Assembly: GCF_024199985.1 (NCBI RefSeq)
Contig: NZ_JANARS010000003.1
Coordinates: forward strand, 186,001 to 250,000
DNA from: Nocardioides pinisoli
Lineage (GTDB): Bacteria; Actinomycetota; Actinomycetes; Propionibacteriales; Nocardioidaceae
Direction of reading: 5' to 3'
DNA length: 64,000 nt
Part shown: piece after piece, positions 1 through 8,726 of the stretch
Layout of the letters: the number at the start of each line of letters is the position of its first letter
Numbering within the stretch: the first letter of the stretch is position 1
Made by a program: the position numbers and the translations under genes
The notes under the pieces: model-generated
The model's database searches: none
Told to the model about the DNA's origin: nothing
The model's input: the letters and a program-made list of their open reading frames with translations, nothing else

Positions 1-969
1 GGTGGTGAGGCCGGCGGTCGTGGCCACCGGGTTCCCCGAGAGCGTGCCGGCCTGGTAGACCGGGCCCTCGGGCGCGAGGTGGGCCATCAGGTCGGCGCGG
101 CCGCCGAACGCCGCGGCCGGGAAGCCGCCGCCCATCACCTTGCCGAAGGTCATCAGGTCGGGCGTCCAGCCCTCGACGGCACCGTCGAGGCCCCAGCCGC
201 CCTGCTCGGTGGCCCGGAAGCCGGTCATCACCTCGTCGCTGATGAAGAGGGCGCCGTGGGTGCGGCAGGTCTCGGCGAGGAAGGCGTTGAAGCCCGGCGC
301 CGGGGGCACGACCCCCATGTTGCCCGGGGTGGCCTCGGTGATGAGGCACGCGATGCGCGACCCGTGGGCCTCGAAGGCCGCCTGGACGGCGGCCCGGTCG
401 TTGTAGGGCAGGACGAGCGTCTCGGCGGCCGACGTCGCGGGCACGCCGCTGGTGCCGGGCACCGCCAGCGTCGCGATCCCGGAGCCGGCCTCGGCCAGCA
501 GCGGGTCGACGTGGCCGTGGTAGCAGCCGGCGAACTTCACGACGAGGTCGCGGCCGGTCGCGCCGCGCGCGAGGCGGATCGCCGACATGGTCGCCTCGGT
601 GCCCGAGGAGACGAAGCGGACCCGCTCGACCGGCGTGCGGGCGACGATCTCCTCGGCGAGCTCGACCTCGGGCTCGGTCGGGGTGCCGTACGACGTACCG
701 CGGGCCACGGCGCCGGCGACGGCCGCCTGCACGTCGGGGTGCGCGTGCCCGAGCAGCATCGGCCCCCACGAGCAGATCAGGTCGACGTAGTCGTTGCCGT
801 CGACGTCGGTGAGCCAGGCGCCTGAGGCCGAGGCGATGAAGCGCGGCGTGCCGCCGACCGCGGTGAACGCGCGGACGGGCGAGTTCACGCCGCCGGGCGT
901 CACGGCCCGGGCGCGCTCGAACCAGGCCTCGCTGGCCGCGGTCGTCGTGGGGATGGTCGCGGAGGTCAC
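1..969 (-). CDS. hemL: glutamate-1-semialdehyde 2,1-aminomutase (3' end outside window)
   Basis: PLP-dependent mutase that converts glutamate-1-semialdehyde to 5-aminolevulinate, the second committed step of the C5 heme pathway begun by hemA in this window. 323 codons are visible and the C-terminus runs off the left edge. The PLP lysine is K277 in TFGKVMGGG; other family blocks are [11 protein letters not shown] near residue 27, [26 protein letters not shown] and [10 protein letters not shown]. The GTG at 969 is chosen because the conserved N-terminus follows it directly; the ATG six bases upstream is out of frame. I see no strong ribosome site, so translation may be leaderless. It is on the same strand as hemB but separated by the divergent lytic transglycosylase, so it has its own promoter. 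Confidence 0.95.
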   Translation of the reverse strand, partial: MTSATIPTTTAASEAWFERARAVTPGGVNSPVRAFTAVGGTPRFIASASGAWLTDVDGNDYVDLICSWGPMLLGHAHPDVQAAVAGAVARGTSYGTPTEPEVELAEEIVARTPVERVRFVSSGTEATMSAIRLARGATGRDLVVKFAGCYHGHVDPLLAEAGSGIATLAVPGTSGVPATSAAETLVLPYNDRAAVQAAFEAHGSRIACLITEATPGNMGVVPPAPGFNAFLAETCRTHGALFISDEVMTGFRATEQGGWGLDGAVEGWTPDLMTFGKVMGGGFPAAAFGGRADLMAHLAPEGPVYQAGTLSGNPVATTAGLTT

Positions 970-1058
970 CGGGTCATTGTCACGCAGGAGTGCAAAGAGT
1001 CCCCAGTCGGTGCGCGCGCAGCTCCCCCCGTTGTGGGTTGGCGCACAGGCGACTCGCG

Positions 1059-1087
1059 CGTAACTTGGGGTGACGAATCGTCGTTGA
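1059..1087 (+). promoter_or_regulatory. candidate BldN-type ECF sigma promoter of the lytic transglycosylase
   Basis: CGTAAC (1059-1064), a 17-base spacer, then CGTTGA (1082-1087). From memory this is the consensus described for sigma-BldN in Streptomyces (CGTAAC, 16-17 bp, CGTTGA). The expected transcript start lies near 1094, 57 bases before the ATG at 1151. A BldN-like sigma is encoded at 16401. The assignment is by motif only. Confidence 0.5.
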
Positions 1088-1150
1088 CGAGGTGTGGACG
1101 TGCCCCGAGGGGGTACGAGGACCCCACGCCGACCAAGGGGAGAGCACGAC

Positions 1151-2389
1151 ATGTCGAGTTCCGCGCGACTGCACCGAGCGATCGCCATCATCCCGCTGGC
1201 GGTCCTCTCCGCGGCGTGGACGGCCAACCTCGCAGGCGTGGGCGTCGACCCGGCGAGCGCCGACCCCGACGGCTCGCAGACCCTCCCCGACGGCACCGTC
1301 CTGCCGGCCGCGGCGATCGAGGCACCGGCCACCGTGGGCGACCCGGTCACCCGTGCCGCCGCGCTCACCCCGGGCTCCGCCAGCGACATCCCCCAGGCCG
1401 CGCTGTCGGCCTACCAGCGCGCCGAGGCCGTCATCAACGAGGCCGACAAGGGCTGCAACCTGCCGTGGGAGCTCATCGCCGCCATCGGTCGCGTCGAGTC
1501 CGACCACGGCCGCTTCGGCGGCAACGCCCTCGACGAGCGCGGCGTCGCCCGCCCGGGCATCTTCGGCATCGCGCTCGACGGCAAGAACGACACCCAGCGC
1601 ATCCTCGACACCGACGCCGGCCAGTACGACGACGACACCCGCTTCGACCGGGCCGTCGGACCGATGCAGTTCATCCCCTCGACGTGGTCGGTCGTGGGCG
1701 TCGACGGCGACAGCGACGGCACCCGCGACCCGCAGGACATCGACGACGCGGCCCTCGCGACCGCCGTCTACCTGTGCTCCGGCGACGACGACCTGTCCTC
1801 GGAACAGGGCCAACGGGCGTCGGTCTACCGCTACAACCACTCCAACGCCTACGTCGACCTGGTGCTGGAGATCATGCAGGCCTACCTGGACGGCGACTTC
1901 AGCGCCGTGCCCACCTCGACCCTCACCTCGGGCGTGATCTCCCCCGCACCCACCGGCTCGTCCGGCACCGGCGGCGGGAAGGGCGCAGGCGCCGGCGTGA
2001 AGAGCGACGACGGGGGCAAGGGCGGCGGCAAGGACGACGGCGGCGGCGGCAAGGACGGCGACTCCTCGCCGACCAAGGACCCGACGCCCACCCAGGCCCC
2101 GACCCCCACGCCGACCCAGACGCAGACGCCCAGCCCCACCCAGGAACCGTCGCCGTCGCCGACCAAGGACCCCACGAAGGACCCGACCAAGGACCCGACG
2201 GTCGTGCCCACGATCGACCCGACCACTCCGTCGCAGACGCTCACCACGACGCTGCCGCCGCTGCCGACCAACACCATCACCGCGACGCTGACCTTCGCCG
2301 AGGCCCAGGCCCAGTGCCTGGCCAGCGGGATCTCCGCGCTCGACGTGCCGGCCCTCAACGCCTGCATCGCCGACCTGATGAACCCCTGA
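1151..2389 (+). CDS. secreted lytic murein transglycosylase with Thr/Pro-rich tail
   Basis: Cleaves peptidoglycan glycan strands outside the membrane. The 412-residue protein has a basic N-terminus, a hydrophobic segment (about residues 9-30) acting as signal peptide or anchor, then an MltB-like (SLT_2) domain at about 90-250 with [17 protein letters not shown] (catalytic Glu in RVES), [10 protein letters not shown] and [14 protein letters not shown] Gly/Lys-rich linker and a PTKDP/PTPTQ-type repeat tail of about 100 residues follow, ending in a segment with two cysteines (QCLASG, NACIAD). ATG 1151 is preferred over the upstream GTG at 1094 because AAGGGGAG sits 8-9 bases before it and the signal sequence starts there. 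It is expressed alone, divergent from hemL, with a BldN-type promoter upstream. Confidence 0.9.
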   Translation: MSSSARLHRAIAIIPLAVLSAAWTANLAGVGVDPASADPDGSQTLPDGTVLPAAAIEAPATVGDPVTRAAALTPGSASDIPQAALSAYQRAEAVINEADKGCNLPWELIAAIGRVESDHGRFGGNALDERGVARPGIFGIALDGKNDTQRILDTDAGQYDDDTRFDRAVGPMQFIPSTWSVVGVDGDSDGTRDPQDIDDAALATAVYLCSGDDDLSSEQGQRASVYRYNHSNAYVDLVLEIMQAYLDGDFSAVPTSTLTSGVISPAPTGSSGTGGGKGAGAGVKSDDGGKGGGKDDGGGGKDGDSSPTKDPTPTQAPTPTPTQTQTPSPTQEPSPSPTKDPTKDPTKDPTVVPTIDPTTPSQTLTTTLPPLPTNTITATLTFAEAQAQCLASGISALDVPALNACIADLMNP

Positions 2390-2410
2390 CCGGGCGGCGG
2401 CCGGGCGCAC

Positions 2411-3406
2411 TCAGCGGCGCAGCAGGCGGGCGGCCTCGGAGGCCCAGTAGGTGAGGATGACGTCGGCGCCGGCGCGGCGGATCGAGGTCAGGGTCTCCAT
2501 GATGGCGGCCTCGCGGTCGATCCAGCCGTTGGCGGCCGCGGCCTCGAGCATGGCGTACTCGCCGGAGACGTTGTAGGCGGCGACCGGCACGTCGACGGCG
2601 TCACGCACGCGGCGTACGACGTCGAGGTAGGGCAGGGCCGGCTTCACCATGACGATGTCGGCACCCTCGGCCACGTCGAGCAGCACCTCACGGACGCCCT
2701 CGAGCGCGTTGGCGGGGTCCTGCTGGTAGGTGCGGCGGTCGCCGACGAGCGAGGAGTCGACCGCCTCGCGGAAGGGGCCGAAGAAGGCGGAGGCGTACTT
2801 CGCGGAGTAGGCGAGCACCGACACGTGGCTGTGCCCGGCGGCGTCGAGCGCCGAGCGCACGACGGCGACCTGGCCGTCCATCATGCCGCTGGGGCCGACC
2901 ATGTCGACACCGGCGGCGGCCTGCGCGAGCGCCATCTCGGCGTAGGCCGCCAGGGTTCGGTCGTTGTCGACCTCGCCGTCGGGGGTGAGCAGGCCGCAGT
3001 GGCCGTGGTCGGTGAACTCGTCGAGGCACAGGTCGGACATGACCGTGAGCTGGTCGCCCACCTCGGCGACGACGTCGGTGATGGCGAGGTTGAGCACGCC
3101 GGCCGGGTCGATGGCGCCGGAGCCGGTGGCGTCCTTGTGCTCGGGGATGCCGAAGAGCATCACCCCGCCGAGGCCGAGCTCGGCGGCCTCGGTGACGGCC
3201 CGCCTCAGGGAGTCGCGGGAGTGCTGGACCACACCGGGCATCGAGGAGACGGGGTGCGGCTCGGCGAGGCCCTCACGGATGAAGACCGGCAGGACCAGCG
3301 AGCTGGGCACCACGTGGGTCTCGGCGACCATGCGGCGCAGCGCTGGGGTGCGCCGCAGCCGCCGGGGTCGGATGGTCGGGCCCTGGACGTGCGTCTCCTC
3401 GGTCAC
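2411..3406 (-). CDS. hemB: delta-aminolevulinic acid dehydratase (porphobilinogen synthase)
   Basis: Condenses two 5-aminolevulinate molecules to porphobilinogen. The 331-residue product has the family active-site lysines K203 ([14 protein letters not shown]) and K255 ([11 protein letters not shown]), and the metal-site region [15 protein letters not shown] (about 124-138). GTG 3406 is chosen because GGGGGAGG lies nine bases upstream; the in-frame ATG at 3415 touches that ribosome site directly. Longer in-frame extension would be repeat sequence only. It lies 182 bases after cobA/hemD on the same strand, and the gap carries two large palindromes, so it may be read through from the rex-hem operon or controlled separately. 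Its 3' end faces the transglycosylase gene 21 bases away. Confidence 0.95.
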   Translation of the reverse strand: MTEETHVQGPTIRPRRLRRTPALRRMVAETHVVPSSLVLPVFIREGLAEPHPVSSMPGVVQHSRDSLRRAVTEAAELGLGGVMLFGIPEHKDATGSGAIDPAGVLNLAITDVVAEVGDQLTVMSDLCLDEFTDHGHCGLLTPDGEVDNDRTLAAYAEMALAQAAAGVDMVGPSGMMDGQVAVVRSALDAAGHSHVSVLAYSAKYASAFFGPFREAVDSSLVGDRRTYQQDPANALEGVREVLLDVAEGADIVMVKPALPYLDVVRRVRDAVDVPVAAYNVSGEYAMLEAAAANGWIDREAAIMETLTSIRRAGADVILTYWASEAARLLRR

Positions 3407-3417
3407 GGCATCCATCC

Positions 3418-3441
3418 TCCCCCAGCGGTGCGTGAGGGGGA
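3418..3441 (-). promoter_or_regulatory. potential hairpin that would hide the hemB ribosome site
   Basis: On the minus strand TCCCCC (complement of 3436-3441) can pair with GGGGGA (complement of 3418-3423), which is part of the hemB Shine-Dalgarno sequence, leaving a 12-base loop. The same TCCCCC is one arm of the palindrome at 3427-3472, so the two structures exclude each other. This is a structural inference from base complementarity. Confidence 0.35.
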
Positions 3442-3472
3442 TTCCCGGTCCCGGAAGTCCCCCTGTCACACC
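3427..3472. repeat. palindromic element, copy 1 (imperfect)
   Basis: Imperfect inverted repeat around GTGAGGGGGATTCC and GGAAGTCCCCCT between cobA/hemD and hemB. It shares core and layout with the second copy at 3511-3554, 84 bases away in the same orientation. It could fold as an RNA hairpin in the hemD-hemB transcript. Confidence 0.7.
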
Positions 3473-3510
3473 GCTCGTCGGGTGACATCGGCGCGTCGCG
3501 TACCCCGGAG

Positions 3511-3554
3511 GTGAGTGAGGGGGATCCCGGGCGTCCGGAATCCCCCTCACTCAC
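3511..3554. repeat. palindromic element, copy 2 (perfect 15-bp arms)
   Basis: GTGAGTGAGGGGGAT (3511-3525) is the exact reverse complement of 3540-3554, with a 14-base loop. It lies 35 bases past the cobA/hemD stop and could act as terminator, attenuator or mRNA stabiliser between hemD and hemB. It lacks a T-run, so it is not a classical intrinsic terminator. Confidence 0.75.
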
Positions 3555-3588
3555 CGCTCGGGGGCGGCTACGCGGCGCGCGCGGGCTG

Positions 3589-5241
3589 CTACTTGGCGCG
3601 GGCCTTGCGGCGACCCGAGGCGGTGCGCTCGCTCGGGCGCGTCACCGGCTCGCCGGCCTCGATCATGGCGAGGCGTCGCGACGCACCGAAGTCGGCGAGC
3701 GCGTCGACGAGGACCTCCACGTCGGGCGTGGGGGCCAGCACGTCGACCCGCAGGCCGTGCTCCTCGGCGGTCTTGGCCGTCTGCGGCCCGATGACGGCGA
3801 TGATCGTCGACGGGTGCGGCTTGCCGGCGATGCCGACGAGGTTGCGGACCGTCGAGGACGAGGTGAAGACGACCGCGTCGAACTTGCCGGTCTTGATGGC
3901 GTCACGCACCGGCGCCGGCGGCGGGGTGGCCCGCACCGTGCGGTAGGCGGTGACGTCGTCGCACTCCCAGCCGAGGTCGACCAGGCCGGCGACGAGGTTC
4001 TCGGTCGCGATGTCGGCGCGGGGCAGGAAGACCCGGTTGATCGGGTCGAGCACCTCGTCGTAGGGCGGCCAGTCCTCGAGCAGGCCGGCGGCGGACTGCT
4101 CGCCGGACGGGACGAGGTCGGCGCGCAGGCCCCAGTCGGCGATCGCCTGGGCGGTCTTGTCACCCACCGCCGCGATCTTCAGGCCGGAGAACGCGCGGGC
4201 GTCGAGGCCGTACTCCTCGAACTTCTCCCGCACGGCCTTGACCGCGTTGACCGAGGTGAAGGCGATCCACTCGTAGCGGCCCTCGACGAGGCCGCGGACG
4301 GCCTTGTCCATCTGGAGCGGGTTGCGCGGCGGCTCGACCGAGATGGTCGGCACCTCCTCGGGCACGGCGCCGTACTCGCGCAGCCGGCGCGACAGCGACC
4401 CGGCCTGCTCCTTGGTGCGGGGCACCAGCGCGCGCCAGCCGAAGAGCGGCTTGGTCTCGAACCACGACAGCGTCTGGCGCAGGTCGACCACGTCACCGAT
4501 GACGATGATCGCCGGCGGTGCGATGCGCGCCGCGCGGGCGTCGGCCGCCACGTCGGCGAGGGTGGAGATGAGGGTCTGCTGCTCGGTCGTGGTGCCGACG
4601 CGGGTCATCGCGACCGGCGTCTCGGGCGAGCGGCCGGCCTCGACCAGCGCGGCGGCGGTCTCGCCGATGCTGCCGACGCCGGAGAGCAGCACGAGGGTGC
4701 GGTCGTCGGCGTAGGCGCTCCAGTCGACCTTGTCCCCGCAGGTGACGACGGCCATCTCCTTGTGGCGCTTGGTGGTCAGCGGGATGCCGGCGTAGGCCGG
4801 GACCGCGCTCACCGAGGAGACACCGGGGACGACCTCGAAGCCGACGCCCGCCTTGACGCAGGCCTGCGCCTCCTCGGGGCCGGAGGCGTAGAGGAACGGG
4901 TCGCCGGTCATCAGGCGGACGACACGCTGCTTCTTGCCGTGGCGTACGACGACCTTGGCGCGGGCCGCGTGGGTCAGGGGCTGGCCGTCCTCGCCGAAGC
5001 CGCCGTCGACGATCTCCGGACCGCCGACGAGGCCGTCGGGGCCCTCGACGAGGCCGAGGACCTGGCGGACCAGGGCGACGTGCTCGGGGGCCTCGGTCAC
5101 GATCACCTCGGCACCTTGGAGGAGCTCCACGGCTCGCACCGTCAGCAGTCCCGGGTCACCGGGTCCGCTGCCGACGAACGACACCCAGCCCTGGGCCGGG
5201 GTGGGCGCGGTGCTGGCCTGGGGGGTCTGTACTCGCGTCAT
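3589..5241 (-). CDS. cobA-hemD: bifunctional uroporphyrinogen-III C-methyltransferase / uroporphyrinogen-III synthase
   Basis: A 550-residue fusion. The N-terminal SUMT-type methylase domain (about 15-270) shows VGSGPGDPGLLTVRA, MTGDPFLYASG and VVPGVSSVSAVPAYAGIPLT; it would make precorrin-2 from uroporphyrinogen III for siroheme or cobalamin. The C-terminal HemD domain (about 275-530) closes hydroxymethylbilane to uroporphyrinogen III, with FTSVNAVKAVREK and VVFTSSSTVRNLVG. The fusion order is the usual actinobacterial one. The motif after the first glycine loop reads AEVIVTEAPEHV rather than the YDRLV type of single-domain SUMTs, so methylase specificity may differ. ATG 5241 overlaps the hemC stop by ATGA, implying coupled translation. 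The tail is basic and probably disordered. Confidence 0.93.
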   Translation of the reverse strand: MTRVQTPQASTAPTPAQGWVSFVGSGPGDPGLLTVRAVELLQGAEVIVTEAPEHVALVRQVLGLVEGPDGLVGGPEIVDGGFGEDGQPLTHAARAKVVVRHGKKQRVVRLMTGDPFLYASGPEEAQACVKAGVGFEVVPGVSSVSAVPAYAGIPLTTKRHKEMAVVTCGDKVDWSAYADDRTLVLLSGVGSIGETAAALVEAGRSPETPVAMTRVGTTTEQQTLISTLADVAADARAARIAPPAIIVIGDVVDLRQTLSWFETKPLFGWRALVPRTKEQAGSLSRRLREYGAVPEEVPTISVEPPRNPLQMDKAVRGLVEGRYEWIAFTSVNAVKAVREKFEEYGLDARAFSGLKIAAVGDKTAQAIADWGLRADLVPSGEQSAAGLLEDWPPYDEVLDPINRVFLPRADIATENLVAGLVDLGWECDDVTAYRTVRATPPPAPVRDAIKTGKFDAVVFTSSSTVRNLVGIAGKPHPSTIIAVIGPQTAKTAEEHGLRVDVLAPTPDVEVLVDALADFGASRRLAMIEAGEPVTRPSERTASGRRKARAK

Positions 5242-6197
5242 GCGTGCTGATTCCTCACTGGTGGTGCTTCCATCAGGTCTGCTGCTCCCTCGGCGAGCAT
5301 GTCGCTCGCGAGGCGTGTTCCGATCTGTGCGGCCTCGGCGACGGGGCCGGTGGTGCTCATCCGCACCGAGAGGCCGCCGTCCTCCGACAGGGCCACGGCG
5401 CGCAGCCACAGCTCCTCACCGTCCTCGCCCTCGACGACGTCGGCGAGGGCACCCAGCGGGGCCGAGCAGCCGGCCTCGAGGGTGGACAGCACCGCGCGCT
5501 CGGCCGTGACGGCGGCGCGCGTGGCGGGGTCGTCCAGCCGCGCCAGCGCCGCGACGAGCTCGGTGTCGCCGGAGCGGCACTCGACGGCGAGCGCACCCTG
5601 GCCGGGCGCGGGCAGCATCTGGAGGGGGTCGAGGACCTCGGTGACCTCGTCGAGGCGGCCCAGGCGCGCCAGGCCGGCGCGGGCCAGGACGACCGCGTCG
5701 ACCTCGCCGCTGCGGACCTTGCGGATCCGGGTGTCGACGTTGCCGCGGATGCCGTGCAGCTCCAGGCCGAGGCCGAGGGCGGCGAGCTGGCTGACGCGGC
5801 GCGGCGACCCGGTGCCGAGGCGGCTGCCCACGGGCAGCTCGCCGAGCGTCAGGCCGTCGCGGGCGACGACGACGTCGCGCGGGTCCTCCCGAGGCGGGAT
5901 CGCGGCCAGCGCGATGCCGTCGGCGGGGGTGGTCGGCAGGTCCTTCAGCGAGTGCACCGCGAAGTCGACCGTGCCGTCGAGGAGCGCGTCGCGCAGGGCG
6001 CTGACGAAGACGCCGGTGCCGCCCAGCTGGGCGAGCGGGGCGGCGCTGCGGTCGCCCTCGGTCGAGACCTCGACCAGCTCGACCTCGCGACCGAGGCGCT
6101 CGCGGACGAGGTCGGCGACCATGGCGGACTGGGTCGTGGCCAGAGCGGAGGCGCGGGTGCCGAGGCGTAGGGGACGGGTGGTCGCGGGGGTGCTCAT
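5238..6197 (-). CDS. hemC: hydroxymethylbilane synthase (porphobilinogen deaminase)
   Basis: Polymerises four porphobilinogens to hydroxymethylbilane using a covalent dipyrromethane cofactor. The 319-residue protein carries the cofactor cysteine C244 (LEAGCSAPLG). Substrate-binding blocks are RLGTRASALATTQS at 11, FAVHSLKDLPT near 79, LGTGSPRR near 128 and GNVDTRIRK near 152. ATG 6197 overlaps the hemA stop (ATGA), and the gene overlaps cobA/hemD at its other end, so hemA-hemC-cobA/hemD are translationally coupled. The open frame continues far upstream in this GC-rich DNA, but that extension is antisense noise over hemA. Confidence 0.96.
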   Translation of the reverse strand: MSTPATTRPLRLGTRASALATTQSAMVADLVRERLGREVELVEVSTEGDRSAAPLAQLGGTGVFVSALRDALLDGTVDFAVHSLKDLPTTPADGIALAAIPPREDPRDVVVARDGLTLGELPVGSRLGTGSPRRVSQLAALGLGLELHGIRGNVDTRIRKVRSGEVDAVVLARAGLARLGRLDEVTEVLDPLQMLPAPGQGALAVECRSGDTELVAALARLDDPATRAAVTAERAVLSTLEAGCSAPLGALADVVEGEDGEELWLRAVALSEDGGLSVRMSTTGPVAEAAQIGTRLASDMLAEGAADLMEAPPVRNQHA

Positions 6198-7480
6198 GGC
6201 TGGCCCTCCGCCCGTGAGATGGCGTCGACCGCGTCGGGGTCGAGGCGGAAGAGCTCGGCCAGGGCAGCGGTGTAGGACACGGCGGGCTCGGCGTCGGCCA
6301 GCTCCTTGACCCGGACGGTCGGCTCGTGGAGCAGCTTGTCGGCCACCCGACGGACGGTCTGGAGCACCTCCGCGCGCATGGCGTCGTCGAGACCCGGCAG
6401 ACGCGCGGACAGCCGCTCCATCTCGGCGTCGACCACCGCGGTGGCCATCGAGCGCAGGGCGACCACGGTGGGCGTCACGCTCGCCTGGCGTCGTACGGCC
6501 AGGAACGCGCTGATCTCCTGCCCGACGATGGTGCGTACGTCGTCGACGCCCGCGGTGGCCTCGAGGCCGCGCAGCTCGTCGGCGAGGCCGGCGAGGTTGA
6601 TCAGCTCGACGCCCGGCAGGTCGGCCAGCGACGGGTCGACGTCGTGCGGCAGGGCCAGGTCGATGACGGTCAGCGGCCGGTCGCTGCTCCCCCGCGCCGT
6701 GACCACGTCCCCGAGGCGCACGAGCGGCTCCGGGGCACCGGTGCACGAGATCACGATGTCGGCGGTGGCGAGCTCGTCGACCAGCCGGTCGAGCGGCACC
6801 GACGTGGCGGCGTACTCGTCGGCCAGCCGGTCGGCACGGGCGGCGGTCCGGTTGAGCACGGAGATGCTGGCGGCGCCGCTGCGCGACAGGTGGGCCACCG
6901 CGAGGGAGGCCATCGCGCCGGCGCCGATCACGAGCGCCTTCGCGCCGTCGACCGGCACGGTGCTGCGCTCGAGGGCGGCGGTGACCAGCGACGGGGCCGC
7001 ACGGTCGATGTCGGTCTCGGCGTGCGCCCGCTTGCCGACGCGCAGCGCCTGCTGGAAGAGGGTGTTGAGCGCCGGGCCGACGGTGCCGTGCTCCTGGCCG
7101 ACGCGCAGCGCCTCGCGGGTCTGGCCGAGGATCTGGCCCTCGCCGACGACCATCGAGTCGAGGCCGGCGGCGACCTGGAAGAGGTGGGAGACCGCGCCCT
7201 CGTCGTAGTGGACGTAGAGGTGCGGCAGCAGGGCCTCGGTGCTCTGCTGGGCGCGCGCCACGAGGAGGCCGGAGAGGTCCTCGACGCTGCCGTGGAAGCG
7301 GTCGACCTCGGCGTAGACCTCGAGGCGGTTGCAGGTCACGATCGCCGTCGCCTCGGACACGTGGTCCCCGCCCATCACGTCGGCGATCAGCTTGGTGGTG
7401 CCCTCACCGTCGAGCGCGAGCTTCTCGAGCAGCTCGACGGGCGCGGACTTGTGGGAGATGCCCACGACCAGGACGCTCAC
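6194..7480 (-). CDS. hemA: glutamyl-tRNA reductase
   Basis: NADPH-dependent reduction of glutamyl-tRNA to glutamate-1-semialdehyde, first step of C5 tetrapyrrole synthesis. 428 residues, normal for the family. The catalytic cysteine is C50 in IVTCNRLEVYAEV; other blocks are GISHKSAP at 7, SMVVGEGQILGQ near 109, and a Rossmann domain with VIGAGAMA. GTG 7480 overlaps the rex stop as GTGA and has GGAGG seven bases upstream. Being directly downstream of rex, it is likely repressed by Rex when NADH is low relative to NAD+, as described for the streptomycete rex-hemACD operon. Confidence 0.96.
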   Translation of the reverse strand: MSVLVVGISHKSAPVELLEKLALDGEGTTKLIADVMGGDHVSEATAIVTCNRLEVYAEVDRFHGSVEDLSGLLVARAQQSTEALLPHLYVHYDEGAVSHLFQVAAGLDSMVVGEGQILGQTREALRVGQEHGTVGPALNTLFQQALRVGKRAHAETDIDRAAPSLVTAALERSTVPVDGAKALVIGAGAMASLAVAHLSRSGAASISVLNRTAARADRLADEYAATSVPLDRLVDELATADIVISCTGAPEPLVRLGDVVTARGSSDRPLTVIDLALPHDVDPSLADLPGVELINLAGLADELRGLEATAGVDDVRTIVGQEISAFLAVRRQASVTPTVVALRSMATAVVDAEMERLSARLPGLDDAMRAEVLQTVRRVADKLLHEPTVRVKELADAEPAVSYTAALAELFRLDPDAVDAISRAEGQP

Positions 7481-8151
7481 GACACGACCTCCGATCCGGG
7501 AGCGATCGACTTGCGCTGCTCGTGGTAGGCGAGGATCTGCAGCTCGATGGAGAGGTCCACCTTCCGTACGTCGACACCGTCCGGCACGGTCAGGACGGTC
7601 GGGGCGAAGTTGAGGATGCTGGTGATGCCGGCGGCGACCATCCGGTCGGCGACGGACTGGGCGGCGACGGCGGGCGTCGCGATCACACCGATGGACACGG
7701 CGTCCTCCTTCACGATCGCCTCGAGGTCCTCGAAGGAGCGCACGTCGAGACCCGCCACCACCTCGTCGTGGCGGTCGGGGTCGGCGTCGAGGAGCGCGAC
7801 CACCCGGAAGCCGCGGCTGCGGAAGCCGGAGTAGTTGGCGAGCGCGTGACCGAGATTTCCGATGCCGACGATGACGACCGGCCAGTCCTGCGTCACGCCG
7901 ATCTCGCGGGCGATCTGGTAGCGGAGGTACTCCACGTCGTAGCCGACGCCGCGCGTGCCGTAGCTGCCGAGGTAGGACAGGTCCTTGCGCAGCTTGGCGC
8001 TGTTGACGCCCGCGGTCGCGGCGAGCTCCTCGCTCGAGCAGGTGGTCGTGCCGCCCTCGGCCAGGCCGGTCAGGGCACGCAGGTACACGGGAAGCCGAGC
8101 GACAGTCGCCTCGGGAATGTCCCGGGCAGAGTCGGGGGTCCGTGCGGTCAC
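7477..8151 (-). CDS. rex: redox-sensing transcriptional repressor Rex
   Basis: 224-residue dimeric repressor that binds DNA when NAD+ prevails and releases it on NADH binding. The N-terminal winged helix (about 15-85) contains AATAGVNSAKLRKDLSYLG; the Rossmann domain begins with VVIVGIGNLGHALANY, followed by FRVVALLDADP and SIGVIATPAVAAQ. GTG 8151 has GGAAAGAAG about six bases upstream. It heads the rex-hemA-hemC-cobA/hemD operon and has a candidate self-operator in its promoter, so autoregulation is likely. Confidence 0.96.
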   Translation of the reverse strand: MTARTPDSARDIPEATVARLPVYLRALTGLAEGGTTTCSSEELAATAGVNSAKLRKDLSYLGSYGTRGVGYDVEYLRYQIAREIGVTQDWPVVIVGIGNLGHALANYSGFRSRGFRVVALLDADPDRHDEVVAGLDVRSFEDLEAIVKEDAVSIGVIATPAVAAQSVADRMVAAGITSILNFAPTVLTVPDGVDVRKVDLSIELQILAYHEQRKSIAPGSEVVS

Positions 8152-8193
8152 AGCTGCTTCTTTCCAGTCCCGCGAACCTCGCGTGACTTCGCC

Positions 8194-8224
8194 ACTGTAG
8201 GAGTTTGTGAACGGGAGAACAAAA
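8194..8224 (-). promoter_or_regulatory. rex promoter with a degenerate Rex operator
   Basis: On the minus strand TTGTTC (8217-8222), a 17-base spacer and TACAGT (8194-8199) form a -35/-10 pair. The stretch 8204-8224 resembles a Rex operator (TTGTGAAC, spacer, GTTCACAA): the TTGTGAAC half is intact, while the other half reads GAACAAAA. The operator would cover the -35 box and spacer. Confidence 0.6.
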
Positions 8225-8368
8225 CGGCAGGAGCGGCGGCTAGCACATGTGAGAAGACCCACCCGAAGCGGGGGTCCCTCGACTTGCGCGAACGGTCCCG
8301 GAGGGCGTACTGGCGCCTTGGTCGAGCAGCCCGCGAGCCTCCTTGGTCGAGCAGTCCGTTCACCTCGC

Positions 8369-8613
8369 TGGTCGAGCAGCCCGCGAGGAACGAGCGGGCG
8401 TATCGAGACCCGCCAACCCCGCCGGTCGAGCAGCCGCCCTCGCTGGTCGAGTAGCCCGTGAGGAACGAGCGGGCGTATCGAGACCCCGGCCCCCTCTGGT
8501 TCCCCGTTGGTCGAGTAGCCCGCGAGGAACGAGCGGGCGTATCGAGACCCCGGCCCCCTCTGGTTCCCCGTTGGTCGAGTAGCCCGCGAGGAACGAGCGG
8601 GCGTATCGAGACC
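8369..8613. repeat. array of four 42-bp palindromic units
   Basis: Four near-identical units at 8369-8410, 8444-8485, 8508-8549 and 8572-8613. Each begins TGGTCGAG and ends TATCGAGACC around a hairpin with arms GCCCGC/GCGGGC (GCCCGT in unit 2) and the loop GAGGAACGA. Units 2-4 are separated by an identical 22-base spacer, giving an exact 64-bp period. Truncated left halves lie at about 8318, 8343 and 8423. It lies between the rex promoter and the IS element, where no gene is visible from 8152 to 8824. Confidence 0.9.
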
Positions 8614-8726
8614 CAGCACCCGCCACCCTCGCTGGTTGAGAGGGACGAAGTCCTGGCACCAAACCAGTGCGAAACACCGGCGAGCACTCGTCCACAGCCC
8701 TGCCCGCCATCGGGGGTCGTTGTCGG

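Noticed and set aside
1060..1074. MtrA-type direct repeat GTAAC-N5-GTGAC
   Set aside because: The same bases are better explained by the full CGTAAC-N17-CGTTGA promoter; the second half is only partly conserved.
1000..1150. c-di-AMP (ydaO) riboswitch before the lytic transglycosylase
   Set aside because: The leader is too short (about 57 bases) and none of the conserved helices are seen.
5238..6746. 502-residue hemC
   Set aside because: The real start is ATG 6197, overlapping hemA; the extension is antisense-type noise over hemA.
8369..8613. CRISPR array
   Set aside because: The repeats are 42 bp palindromes and the spacers are identical or absent; no cas genes are nearby.
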